Shown piece by piece: positions 7,782 through 15,617 of a stretch of DNA of 64,000 bases (position 1 is the stretch's first letter; each line of letters begins with the position of its first letter). Source of the DNA: Zhihengliuella flava (GTDB taxonomy: Bacteria > Actinomycetota > Actinomycetes > Actinomycetales > Micrococcaceae); the NCBI RefSeq assembly GCF_015751895.1, contig NZ_JADOTZ010000001.1:2108001-2172000 (forward strand), given 5' to 3'. Below the pieces are notes generated by a model, which saw only the letters and a program-made list of their open reading frames with translations, had not been told where the DNA came from and did not search any database. Both the position numbers and the translations under genes were made by a program.

Positions 7782-9296
7782 TTATGGGGCGCCGGGGAGT
7801 GTCTCGCAGGCGATTCGATCACCGTCTCGGTCTAGTCCTGCTACGTCTCCGTAGTACGGGTAGTACTTATTGAACCAAGACTGTGCCGAGGACCACGTCG
7901 AAAAGTCTGAGCAGTTCTTGCTATTGCCCGGGTTCGACGGCTTCGTGGGTTTGGGTGGGGGAGTCGGTTTTGGTGTTGGTGTTGGTTTTGGTTCCGGGGG
8001 CGGGGAGACGACAATCGGCGGGTTCGAGGGTTCAAAAATTCGGTTGTACCGGTCGAGGAATGCAGCGAATTGGCCACGATTCACGGAGAGGTTGGGACGG
8101 AAACTTCCATCTCCATACCCACCGGTAATGTTGGTGTCCGCGAGCCACGTGATGGAACCGCAGAAAGCGACGCGCACGTCGGTAAAGCGCCGCGAGTCGC
8201 ACGTGGCGCGTGCGGGGGCTGCCGTGGCGCGATAGCGCTGGAGCATAGCGGCAATCTCGCCACGGGAAATTGGTGCGGAGCTGCGGAAAGTGCCGTCGGC
8301 ATACCCTGCGCTGATTCCAGTACCCGCCAGCCAGGTGATGTAGCCGCAAAAAGAGCTCGATTTCGGTACGTCGGAGAACCACTGACGAGTACAGGCAGGT
8401 CCGCGCTCACCGGGGTTGGAGTACCGGAATAAAAATGCGGCGAACTGGCCTCGAGTCACGGGTGCGTTGGGACGGAACGTTCCATCGCCAAATCCTCCCG
8501 TGACGCCACTCGCCGCTAGCCAGCCAACGGAAGCGAAGAAGTTGTGCGACGCCGGCACGTCGGAGAACAGTTGCTGATAGGTGGGTGTCGTTGGATTCGA
8601 CGCGGGAACGATGGGTGATGACGTTCCTGCCTGTGATGGCAAGGCCAAGGACGGATTGCCGCAGTCGGTGACAAGCTTATTCTCGAGCACTTGCGCTTCG
8701 ACTGGATCCATCGTCAGGTTCCAGCGCCACTTGGTCACGAGCCAGTCGCTGAGATAAGTACACTGCTCCTGCGGGGGAAGCCATTCCGCAGCGTCCCGAG
8801 CGCCTTTGGATTGATTGAGATTATCGGTCATGACCACGAGGGCGCCGGCGAAGGTCAGGTCATTAGCGTAGGCTTCGCGCTGGGCAGCGGTCCACGAGCT
8901 CGCTCCCGATTCCCAAGCCTCAGCGAGCGGGACCAAGTGATCAATGTCGACATCGCTCGCTGCCGTCCATGGGTGGCCATCGTACATTGAGAGCCAGTCA
9001 CCGGTGCTGACTGTGCAGCCGTTCGTGCTGGTGTAAGTCACTGGAACACGTGTGTCGCGCATGAGGACTTCCGCGCGGGTGTCACACCCGTCTCCATCAA
9101 TGTCGGACCAATGTGCAAACAGATCGCGATCATACGAACTGGCATTATTTTCTGATTGAACGACGACGTCGGCGAGCACGTCATCAGCAGAGGCCGTTCC
9201 GGCCTGCGCGGCGGTGATGGGCAAGAGGGGGCTTGATGCAACAGCGAATGCTACGAAGAAGCCCCCAACTTTTCGTCTTCGATTTAGCTGTCTCAT
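7782..9296 (-). CDS. Secreted HNH-type nuclease with three SLH repeats and a C-terminal Excalibur domain
   Basis: A 504-residue exported protein with four parts. Residues 1-32 form a signal peptide ending near AQA. Residues about 45-212 are a DUF1524/GmrSD-C type HNH-like nuclease domain with the catalytic DIDH (117-120) and the NQSKG loop (161-165). Three S-layer homology repeats follow at about 243-292, 306-355 and 370-417, each with a DGTFR- or DGSFR-type core. A Pro/Thr/Lys linker (424-458) leads to an Excalibur calcium-binding motif (DRDGDRIACE). The expected role is cleavage of extracellular DNA while held in the cell wall. The nuclease and Excalibur parts are common in actinobacterial exoproteins; SLH repeats between them are less usual. 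The start is leaderless-like (hexamer at 9304-9309). No partner genes adjoin it. Confidence 0.88.
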   Translation of the reverse strand: MRQLNRRRKVGGFFVAFAVASSPLLPITAAQAGTASADDVLADVVVQSENNASSYDRDLFAHWSDIDGDGCDTRAEVLMRDTRVPVTYTSTNGCTVSTGDWLSMYDGHPWTAASDVDIDHLVPLAEAWESGASSWTAAQREAYANDLTFAGALVVMTDNLNQSKGARDAAEWLPPQEQCTYLSDWLVTKWRWNLTMDPVEAQVLENKLVTDCGNPSLALPSQAGTSSPIVPASNPTTPTYQQLFSDVPASHNFFASVGWLAASGVTGGFGDGTFRPNAPVTRGQFAAFLFRYSNPGERGPACTRQWFSDVPKSSSFCGYITWLAGTGISAGYADGTFRSSAPISRGEIAAMLQRYRATAAPARATCDSRRFTDVRVAFCGSITWLADTNITGGYGDGSFRPNLSVNRGQFAAFLDRYNRIFEPSNPPIVVSPPPEPKPTPTPKPTPPPKPTKPSNPGNSKNCSDFSTWSSAQSWFNKYYPYYGDVAGLDRDGDRIACETLPGAP

Positions 9297-9303
9297 GACG
9301 GCG

Positions 9304-9309
9304 AGAATA
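9304..9309 (-). promoter_or_regulatory. Candidate leaderless -10 element for the SLH nuclease gene
   Basis: TATTCT on the minus strand, 7 nt before the ATG. Confidence 0.5.
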
Positions 9310-9546
9310 GCGGCAAAGGGTGGAAATTCGCCGAAACAGTACAGATATTACCGATTCGCGAGAATCTTCCATGAACACGTCGAGGGTTATGAACGAATTT
9401 CGGTGGTCATGATTGATCTGCGACGAATCTATCGTGGAAGATTTTCGGAAGTGGCGTTGTGAAGAGGGCGTCACGAGGCAGCCAGGGCGTGGGCGAAGTC
9501 CGCTGAGACCGGATGACGCGTAAGTGGCTCGTGTTGGAGATCGAGA

Positions 9547-9580
9547 AAAACCCCGCAGATCTAACGATCTACGGGGTTTT
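9547..9580 (-). terminator. Terminator of tRNA-Ser(CGA)
   Basis: Hairpin AAAACCCCG...CGGGGTTTT with a further AGATC/GATCT pairing inside. T runs on both sides make it potentially bidirectional. It directly follows the tRNA 3' end on the minus strand. Confidence 0.85.
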
Positions 9581-9582
9581 AC

Positions 9583-9673
9583 TGGCGGTGACGGTGGGAT
9601 TTGAACCCACGGTACGGGGTTACCGTACACAACATTTCGAGTGTTGCACCTTCGGCCGCTCGGACACGTCACC
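9583..9673 (-). tRNA. tRNA-Ser(CGA)
   Basis: Acceptor arms GGTGACG/CGTCACC, long class II variable arm, T-loop GGTTCAAATCC, anticodon loop CTCGAAA giving CGA, and encoded CCA. Length 91 nt. Confidence 0.95.
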
Positions 9674-9771
9674 TCGTCTGAGGATGCGCACGCACAGTGT
9701 GGCGGCGCAGCAGACTGGATTACTCTACCGGAGCCTGCGCGCGCCGCTCAAATCGGAACCGGGGCGGCGCA

Positions 9772-10266
<495 letters not shown>

Positions 10267-10300
10267 GGGGATTCACGGGAGTTTGCGGCCGTGCAGCTGG

Positions 10301-10306
10301 TAGTTT
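10301..10306 (+). promoter_or_regulatory. Candidate leaderless -10 element for upp
   Basis: TAGTTT, 7 nt before the ATG. No Shine-Dalgarno is present. Confidence 0.5.
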
Positions 10307-10313
10307 TGGGGTT

Positions 10314-10952
10314 ATGCGAGTACAGGTTGTGGACCATCCGCTGGTCGCCCATAAAGTTTCCGTCCTGCGTGACAAGGACACCTCATCGCCGGTGTTCCGT
10401 CAGCTGACCGATGAGCTGGTGACCCTGCTGGCCTACGAGGCCACCGGAGAGGTCAAGACGGTCGAGGTGGAGGTGGAGACGCCCGTCGCCACCACGACCG
10501 GGATCGAATTCGCTAAGCCGACCCCGCTCGTCGTCCCGATCCTGCGCGCCGGCCTCGGCATGTTGGAAGGGATGACGCGGCTGGTTCCCACCGCGGAGGT
10601 GGGTTTCCTCGGCATGGCTCGCGACGAGGAAACCCTCAACATCGTTACCTATGCCGAGCGGTTGCCCGATGACCTGACGGGGCGCCAGGTGTTTGTCCTG
10701 GATCCCATGCTCGCCACCGGCGGCACGCTCGTGGAAGCCATCAAGTTCCTCTTCGCCCGCGGCGCAGAGTCCGTGACCTGCATCTGCCTGATCGCCGCAC
10801 CGGAGGGCATCGAGCGCTTGGAGCAGGCCCACGGCGGTGACGACCGGGTGCGATTGGTGCTGGCTTCCCTTGACGAGAAGCTGGACGAGAACGCCTACAT
10901 CGTTCCCGGTCTGGGCGACGCCGGCGACCGCCTGTACGGCCTAGCCCAGTAG
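10314..10952 (+). CDS. upp: Uracil phosphoribosyltransferase
   Basis: A pyrimidine-salvage enzyme that joins uracil and PRPP to make UMP in the cytoplasm. The 212-residue product has the family length. The PRPP-binding loop is [12 protein letters not shown] (residues about 130-141), the flexible loop contains PILRAGLGM, and the uracil-binding C-terminus reads [15 protein letters not shown]. Single gene, convergent with the sensor kinase gene downstream. It shares a 59-nt divergent intergenic region with tadA. Confidence 0.97.
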   Translation: MRVQVVDHPLVAHKVSVLRDKDTSSPVFRQLTDELVTLLAYEATGEVKTVEVEVETPVATTTGIEFAKPTPLVVPILRAGLGMLEGMTRLVPTAEVGFLGMARDEETLNIVTYAERLPDDLTGRQVFVLDPMLATGGTLVEAIKFLFARGAESVTCICLIAAPEGIERLEQAHGGDDRVRLVLASLDEKLDENAYIVPGLGDAGDRLYGLAQ

Positions 10953-11001
10953 GGTCGGCCGGAGCGCGGCTGCAGCCGACCCCGGGCCCCGTGGTCACTC
11001 C

Positions 11002-12453
11002 CTAGCCGCGGTCAGCGGAGCGCGGCAGGCGGACCGTAAAGGTGGTGCGCCCCGCGGAGTCGTCAGTGCGCGGCTGGCTCTCGAGCTCGATCGATCCGCC
11101 GTGCGCCTCGACGATCGCCTTGACGATCGGCAGCCCCAGTCCGGTGGTGCCGTCAGACCCGGACCGCGCAGCGTCGGCGCGGGTGAACCGCTCGAAAACG
11201 TGGGGCTGGAATTCCTCAGCGATCCCGTCCCCGGTGTCCGTCACGGAGAACACCACGGCTTGAGGCTCTAGTCCTAGCCGGACGTGGATGTGCGTGCCCT
11301 CCGGGGTGTGCTTGCGCGCGTTGGACAGCAGGTTGGCCACCACTTGCCGCAGCTGCGCGGCGTCGCCCCGGGTTTCGATCGCCTCGGCCGGCACATCGAG
11401 GTCCCAGAGATGGTTGGGTGCGGTAACGCGGAAGTCGGCAGCTTCCTCGACCACCAGCCGGGAGAGGTCGACGACGCCGTCGCGGCGATCCGGTGTGAGG
11501 CTCGACTGGGCGTTGTCCAGCCGGGCCAGTAGCAGCAGATCGTCCACCAGCTTGCCCATGCGCCGGCTCTGATCCAAGACGCGGCGCATGGCCTGCTGCC
11601 CGTCGGCGCTGAGGTGTTCGGTGGCGTTGATGAGTTCCGAGTACCCGCGCACGGAGGCCAGTGGTGTGCGCAGTTCGTGGGAGGCGTCGCCGACGAACCG
11701 GCGGAGCTTCTCCTCCGACGCTTGGCGCGCGGCCAACGCGCTATCCACGTTGTCGAGCAGAGCGTTGAGTGCGTGGCCCACGTTGCCCGCCTCGGTGCCC
11801 GGGACGGCGTCGTACTCCGCCACGCGTTCGACGACGTCGACGCGCCCCGTGTCCAATTGCTGGCCCGCCACGCGGCGGGCCAGGGCAGAGACGCGTTCTA
11901 GGGGGCGCAACGAGCGCCGGATGATCAGTGAGCCGATCAGCGCGGTGGCGACGAGGCCGGTGAGGGAAACGAAGATGATCGTGAAGGTCAGCCGGTCCAA
12001 CGTGGCCCGCGTGCCGGCCTCCGGCAGCCCGCTGATGATGACGGAATCGTCGATGCGCGCGGCGGCGACCCGGTACGTACCAATGGTGAGGTTGAGCGAC
12101 TGTGGCTGGCGGCTCAGCCCCGTCGTGAGCAATGCCGCCTGATCGGCCTGGGACAGCAGGGAGGCCGTGTGCTGCTTGCCCGTGGTCGAGTCCAGGACTC
12201 CGCCGAGCCCGAGGCGCTCGCCGACGATCAGGAAGCTCAGCGTGCCAGAGGCCTGGCCGGGGGCGGCCAGCGGGTTCTGCGCCGGGTGGTCCTGCTGAAA
12301 GTCGAGCGAGCGTTGGACGGTGTTGTCGAGTTCGGTGTCCAACTGTTCGTAGAGCTGCGCGCGCATGACGGTTTGGGTGATGAGCCCAATCACCAGGCAG
12401 ATGAGGGCGAGCATGGCGACGAGCGCCATGAGCATGCGAGCGCGCAGGCTCAT
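11002..12453 (-). CDS. Sensor histidine kinase (MprB/TrcS-like)
   Basis: A membrane sensor kinase of 483 residues. One span at about 7-29 and another at about 155-177 bracket an extracytoplasmic domain. HAMP, HisKA (SHELRTPLASVRGYSEL, phospho-acceptor His near residue 257) and HATPase_c (N-box NLLSNARKHT, G-boxes DTGDGI and GLGLPIV) follow. Its start overlaps the stop of the response regulator gene by 4 nt, so the two proteins are made as a coupled pair. The signal is unknown. The domain order matches the actinobacterial MprB/TrcS/CutS group rather than PhoR or KdpD. Confidence 0.92.
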   Translation of the reverse strand: MSLRARMLMALVAMLALICLVIGLITQTVMRAQLYEQLDTELDNTVQRSLDFQQDHPAQNPLAAPGQASGTLSFLIVGERLGLGGVLDSTTGKQHTASLLSQADQAALLTTGLSRQPQSLNLTIGTYRVAAARIDDSVIISGLPEAGTRATLDRLTFTIIFVSLTGLVATALIGSLIIRRSLRPLERVSALARRVAGQQLDTGRVDVVERVAEYDAVPGTEAGNVGHALNALLDNVDSALAARQASEEKLRRFVGDASHELRTPLASVRGYSELINATEHLSADGQQAMRRVLDQSRRMGKLVDDLLLLARLDNAQSSLTPDRRDGVVDLSRLVVEEAADFRVTAPNHLWDLDVPAEAIETRGDAAQLRQVVANLLSNARKHTPEGTHIHVRLGLEPQAVVFSVTDTGDGIAEEFQPHVFERFTRADAARSGSDGTTGLGLPIVKAIVEAHGGSIELESQPRTDDSAGRTTFTVRLPRSADRG

Positions 12454-13190
12454 GCGGCGGGCTTCAAGACGTAGCCGGCGCCCCGAACCGTATGAATCAT
12501 GGGGTCCCGGCCCGCGTCGATCTTCTTACGGAGGTAGGAGATATAGAGCTCCACGATGTTGGCCTGACCACCGAAGTCGTACTCCCAAACATTGGCCAAG
12601 ATCTGCCCCTTGCTCATCACGCGCCGGGCGTTTTCCATGAGGAAGCGCAACAGATCGAATTCGGTGGCGGTCAGGCTGATGTTCTCGCCGCCCCGCCGGG
12701 CTTCGCGCAAATCGAGGTCGAGGGTGAGGTCGCCCACCACCAACTCGGCTGCGTCCGCCGCTGTCACGCCGGAGCGTTCCACGAGCCGGTGCAGGCGCAG
12801 GAGAACTTCCTCCAGGCTGAAGGGCTTGGTGACGTAGTCGTCACCACCTGAGGCCAGGCCCTCGATGCGGTCCTCCGTCGCGTCCTTGGCGGTCAGGAAC
12901 AGCACCGGCACGGCGGGCAGGTACGCACGCACCTTCTGCAGCACTTCCGGGCCGTCGAAGCCCGGGAGCATCCAATCCAACACCAGCACGTCCGGCGTGA
13001 AGTCGCGCGCTGCCGCGACGGCGTCCGGGCCGTCATGGGCGATTCGGGTCTCCCACCCCATCATGCGGGTGCCCATGCTCACGAGTTCTGCGAGCGACGG
13101 TTCGTCGTCGACGACCAGCGCACGGACGGGGGAGCCGTCGGGATGGGTCAGGCGAGGCAACTGGTGCGGTGCGAAGTTTTCGGCGCTCAT
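12450..13190 (-). CDS. OmpR-family response regulator, partner of the adjacent kinase
   Basis: Receiver domain followed by a winged-helix DNA-binding domain, 246 residues from the chosen ATG. The receiver has the acidic pair in VVDDEP, phospho-acceptor Asp in VLVLDWMLPG, switch Thr in VLFLTAKD and Lys in VTKPF. The C-terminal domain ends IHTVRGAGYVL. I prefer the ATG at 13190 because CACAGT lies 6 nt upstream, the leaderless pattern seen repeatedly here. A GTG at 13205 would add five residues. The regulator gene precedes the kinase gene in the operon. It has an unusually long, non-conserved lead (about 25 residues) before the receiver. Confidence 0.92.
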   Translation of the reverse strand: MSAENFAPHQLPRLTHPDGSPVRALVVDDEPSLAELVSMGTRMMGWETRIAHDGPDAVAAARDFTPDVLVLDWMLPGFDGPEVLQKVRAYLPAVPVLFLTAKDATEDRIEGLASGGDDYVTKPFSLEEVLLRLHRLVERSGVTAADAAELVVGDLTLDLDLREARRGGENISLTATEFDLLRFLMENARRVMSKGQILANVWEYDFGGQANIVELYISYLRKKIDAGRDPMIHTVRGAGYVLKPAA

Positions 13191-13668
13191 GACTCCACTG
13201 TGCACCGAGAATGTGAGGCAAATCTAGGTCTGGCCTGTGTGGAAGCTGTGAGAGGATGGTGGTAATTGGGCGGATGGAAAGGTGTCACGTCAAGCCTTTC
13301 CCGCAGGTATTCGCAGTGTGACACTGGCACCCTGTGGGTATAAATATTCAGAGGCCCTCATAAAGGTGCAGGCCCATTGGTATCGTTGCCCAAATCTCAC
13401 AACCGAACGAAAGTTCAGTGAGCAATTCGACCACCGCCCCTGAGGTATGGCAGAAAACTGGCCGATGTGACTATGCTCACAATCAGCGCCGTTTGTCTCA
13501 AAATGCGGACAGCGGGATGGATTGTTACTTGCGAGTCGTGTTTGTCGCCCGTCACACTGGGCAATGTGATGGTTGAGCGGTACAGAAATTCCGGCGGCTT
13601 CAGCGGAAGGCGTGTGGCGGATCTGAACCGGTCGACGCACCGGCTCTCGCACAGTAAGAGGTAAAAAG
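13191..13668. other. Divergent intergenic region between the response regulator and the orphan wHTH gene
   Basis: 478 bp without a gene. It holds a palindrome AGTGTGACACT at 13315-13325, an inverted repeat GGAAAGG/CCTTTCC at 13276-13301, and an A/T-rich TATAAATATT beginning at 13339. These are possible operator or promoter elements. No RNA gene or coding frame is supported. Confidence 0.4.
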
Positions 13669-14487
13669 ATGTCCGTCACTTCCGGATACGTCCACATCTC
13701 CGTTCGTAACGCCCAAAACCGCGCTGCTGCAGCGCAGCGTCAGGTGGCCTCAGGCGCCGGATACGCGGCAGCCCCGGCGGCCCAGCGTCCGCTCCAGGCC
13801 GTGCCTGGCCTGCAGGAGCGCCAGCCGATGACTGCACCGACGCCGGTGGTTTCCCAGAACCAGCCCGGTCGCGGCCCGCAGGCGGTCAAAACGGATACCG
13901 AAGCGCGCGGCTTTGTGCTGTATGTCGGGATGGATGAGGCGGCGGCTCAGGCCGCGGGTACATCCCTCGGCAAGCTGGCCACGCAGGTGCGGGCCTTTCT
14001 GCAGACTCTAGCGCCGGAAGCCAAGACGCACGCCGCCGTCGCTCTCGCCCCGGCCGACGCACAGGGCGACAACATCGACGTCGTCCGTCAGGCGCTGGGG
14101 GATCCCACCGTCTCCCGCCGCCCGCGCACCGAGGCCGCCCGCGCCCAGCAAGCTGCGCCGCGTCCCTCCGGCGTGCTCATCGATCTGTCCCGCCGCGAGG
14201 TGCACCTCGACGGGGAGTCGCTCAACCTCACCTACAAGGAGTTCGAGCTGTTGAACTACTTGGTGGAAAACGGGACCCGCACGGTGGGTCGCGAGGAGCT
14301 GCTGAGTAACCTGTGGCGCAATGCCGAGGAGACGCCCAACGAGCGCACCATCGACGTGCACATCCGGCGCCTGCGCTCCAAGCTGGGCCGTCTCGCCAAC
14401 ACGGTCCGCACCGTCCGCGGACAGGGCTACCGTTTCTACGAGCACCCGGAAGTTGTGGTGTGGGCGGCTCCCGAATACTCGATCTAA
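13669..14487 (+). CDS. Orphan winged-helix DNA-binding regulator without a receiver domain
   Basis: A 272-residue protein. The last 100 residues form an OmpR/PhoB-type winged helix (LTYKEFELLNYLVENG, DVHIRRLRSKLG, TVRGQGYRFYEHPE). There is no phospho-acceptor receiver. Instead residues about 80-150 form a small unassigned domain (FVLYVGMDEAAAQAAG...), preceded by a low-complexity Ala/Gln-rich lead of about 75 residues. AGAGG lies 6 nt before the ATG. The gene is monocistronic: a 478-bp regulatory region precedes it and a perfect 19-bp terminator stem follows. Similar receiver-less proteins occur in Arthrobacter relatives as far as I recall; the target genes are unknown. Confidence 0.85.
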   Translation: MSVTSGYVHISVRNAQNRAAAAQRQVASGAGYAAAPAAQRPLQAVPGLQERQPMTAPTPVVSQNQPGRGPQAVKTDTEARGFVLYVGMDEAAAQAAGTSLGKLATQVRAFLQTLAPEAKTHAAVALAPADAQGDNIDVVRQALGDPTVSRRPRTEAARAQQAAPRPSGVLIDLSRREVHLDGESLNLTYKEFELLNYLVENGTRTVGREELLSNLWRNAEETPNERTIDVHIRRLRSKLGRLANTVRTVRGQGYRFYEHPEVVVWAAPEYSI

Positions 14488-14530
14488 CCCCCAGCAGTTG
14501 ACCGCGGGCACCACCCGCGGATCGGGCGCG

Positions 14531-14573
14531 ACGACGGCCCGGCACCGAGAGCCCCTCGGTGCCGGGCCGTCGT
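14531..14573 (+). terminator. Strong hairpin terminator after the orphan regulator
   Basis: A perfect 19-bp stem beginning ACGACGGCCCGGCACCGAG, with a 5-nt loop. The T tail is weak, so termination may be stem-driven. Confidence 0.65.
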
Positions 14574-14603
14574 CGTCCCCTGAGCGGCTGGGCCGGGGAG
14601 CGC

Positions 14604-14609
14604 TACAGT
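14604..14609 (+). promoter_or_regulatory. Candidate leaderless -10 element for the histidine phosphatase gene
   Basis: TACAGT, 7 nt before the ATG. Confidence 0.5.
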
Positions 14610-14616
14610 TGATGAA

Positions 14617-15141
14617 ATGAGTGAGCACCACATCAAGCGCCTGCTACTGCTGCGGCACGCCAAGGCGGACTTTCCGTTCGGCGTGGAGGACCACTCGCGG
14701 CCGCTGGCCGCCAGCGGGGATGCAGCGGCCCCGTTGGCCGGGCGTTGGATGGTGGAGCACTCGGTGGTGCCGGACTACATCGTCACCTCCGATGCGCTGC
14801 GGACGCGCTCGACGTGTGCCTGGGTCTCGAGTGAGCTGGGGGAGGCTGGGCCGACGCCGTATGTTGACTCGCGAGTCTACGGGGCGAACGCGGCGCAGCT
14901 GATCTCCCTGATCAATGAGACACCGGAAAGCGTGCGGACCCTGTTGGTGATCGGGCACTTGCCAACGGTTCAGGACGTGGCCATGCGTTTGGCGTCGGTG
15001 GAGTCCGATGAACCGGCGGTGATGGACCTGGCCATGGACTACCCGCCGCTAGGGTTAACCGTTCTCGACTTCGAGGTACCCTGGGCCGAGCTCGACGGGC
15101 GAGACGCGCGCGTGAGTACGTTTGTGGTTCCGCGGCCTTAG
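14617..15141 (+). CDS. Histidine phosphatase superfamily protein (SixA-like)
   Basis: 174 residues. The catalytic phosphohistidine motif is LLLRHAKAD (RHA, residues about 13-15). A second arginine lies in SDALRTRSTCAWV and the second histidine in VIGHLPTVQDV. The short, insertion-free layout matches SixA-type phosphohistidine phosphatases rather than phosphoglycerate mutases. Substrate unknown; SixA homologues act on phosphohistidine proteins or small phospho-compounds. Monocistronic, between a strong terminator and tRNA-Arg on the other strand. Confidence 0.85.
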   Translation: MSEHHIKRLLLLRHAKADFPFGVEDHSRPLAASGDAAAPLAGRWMVEHSVVPDYIVTSDALRTRSTCAWVSSELGEAGPTPYVDSRVYGANAAQLISLINETPESVRTLLVIGHLPTVQDVAMRLASVESDEPAVMDLAMDYPPLGLTVLDFEVPWAELDGRDARVSTFVVPRP

Positions 15142-15197
15142 CTCCCGGTTGCGGTCCGCGGGAGCAGCGTTGGGCGGCCCCTGTGCGGCATAAAAAT

Positions 15198-15226
15198 AGA
15201 CGGCCTCACATGGTGAGACCGTCTAT
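15198..15226 (-). terminator. Terminator of tRNA-Arg(ACG)
   Basis: Stem AGACGG/CCGTCT plus CTCAC/GTGAG. On the minus strand it is followed by TATTTTTA. Confidence 0.8.
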
Positions 15227-15232
15227 CAAAAG

Positions 15233-15306
15233 TGCGCCCTAAGGGATTCGAACCCCTGACCTTCTGTTCCGTAGACAGACGCTCTATCCAGCTGAGCTAA
15301 GGGCGC
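15233..15306 (-). tRNA. tRNA-Arg(ACG)
   Basis: Acceptor arms GCGCCCT/AGGGCGC, D-arm AGCTCAGCTGGATAGAGC, anticodon loop CTACGGA giving ACG, T-loop GGTTCGAATCC. CCA is not encoded. A34 is the target of TadA, also encoded here. Confidence 0.95.
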
Positions 15307-15439
15307 ATATTTTATTTTCTTCGCCGCCCGCCGTGCGTTCGACCTGTTCAACTATACACACGCGCCGAGGGGGTGCAAAATCCGGTGGCTCCTCCTGGCG
15401 GCGGGGTGGGGTGCGGAAGGCTGTGACGCCAGCCTACTA

Positions 15440-15451
15440 TAGACCGGTCTA
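15440..15451. promoter_or_regulatory. Perfect 12-bp palindrome upstream of pckG
   Basis: TAGACCGGTCTA, directly abutting the CRP/GlxR-type site. It resembles operators of dimeric repressors, but no cognate protein can be named. Confidence 0.45.
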
Positions 15452-15467
15452 CGTGATCTACGTCACA
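15452..15467. promoter_or_regulatory. CRP/GlxR-type operator upstream of pckG
   Basis: CGTGATCTACGTCACA agrees with the corynebacterial GlxR consensus TGTGANNTANNTCACA at every fixed position except the first base. It lies 150 nt before the pckG start. GlxR is the cAMP-responsive regulator of carbon metabolism in Corynebacterium, so gluconeogenic pckG is a sensible target. Confidence 0.6.
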
Positions 15468-15484
15468 ACCTGACGTGCGAAAAC

Positions 15485-15500
15485 CCCGGAATTCCGGGGG
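15485..15500. promoter_or_regulatory. Perfect 16-bp palindrome in the pckG leader region
   Basis: CCCCGGAATTCCGGGG, a fully self-complementary sequence with no loop. It is more likely a protein-binding site than a terminator; function unknown. Confidence 0.4.
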
Positions 15501-15617
15501 CAACACTGCGAATGAATCGTTCAATCATGGGCGTGTGCGAAGTCCATCACATGTGTGGGCCATTGCGGGGATCTAGCATCGATGTCACCAGCAGCAGCCC
15601 AATGGAGGGATATGGAC

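Noticed and set aside
8000-8600. Repeats resembling a CRISPR array in the SLH nuclease gene
   Set aside because: The similarity comes from the three SLH protein repeats (about 190 nt apart, diverged). Spacing and length do not fit CRISPR repeats.
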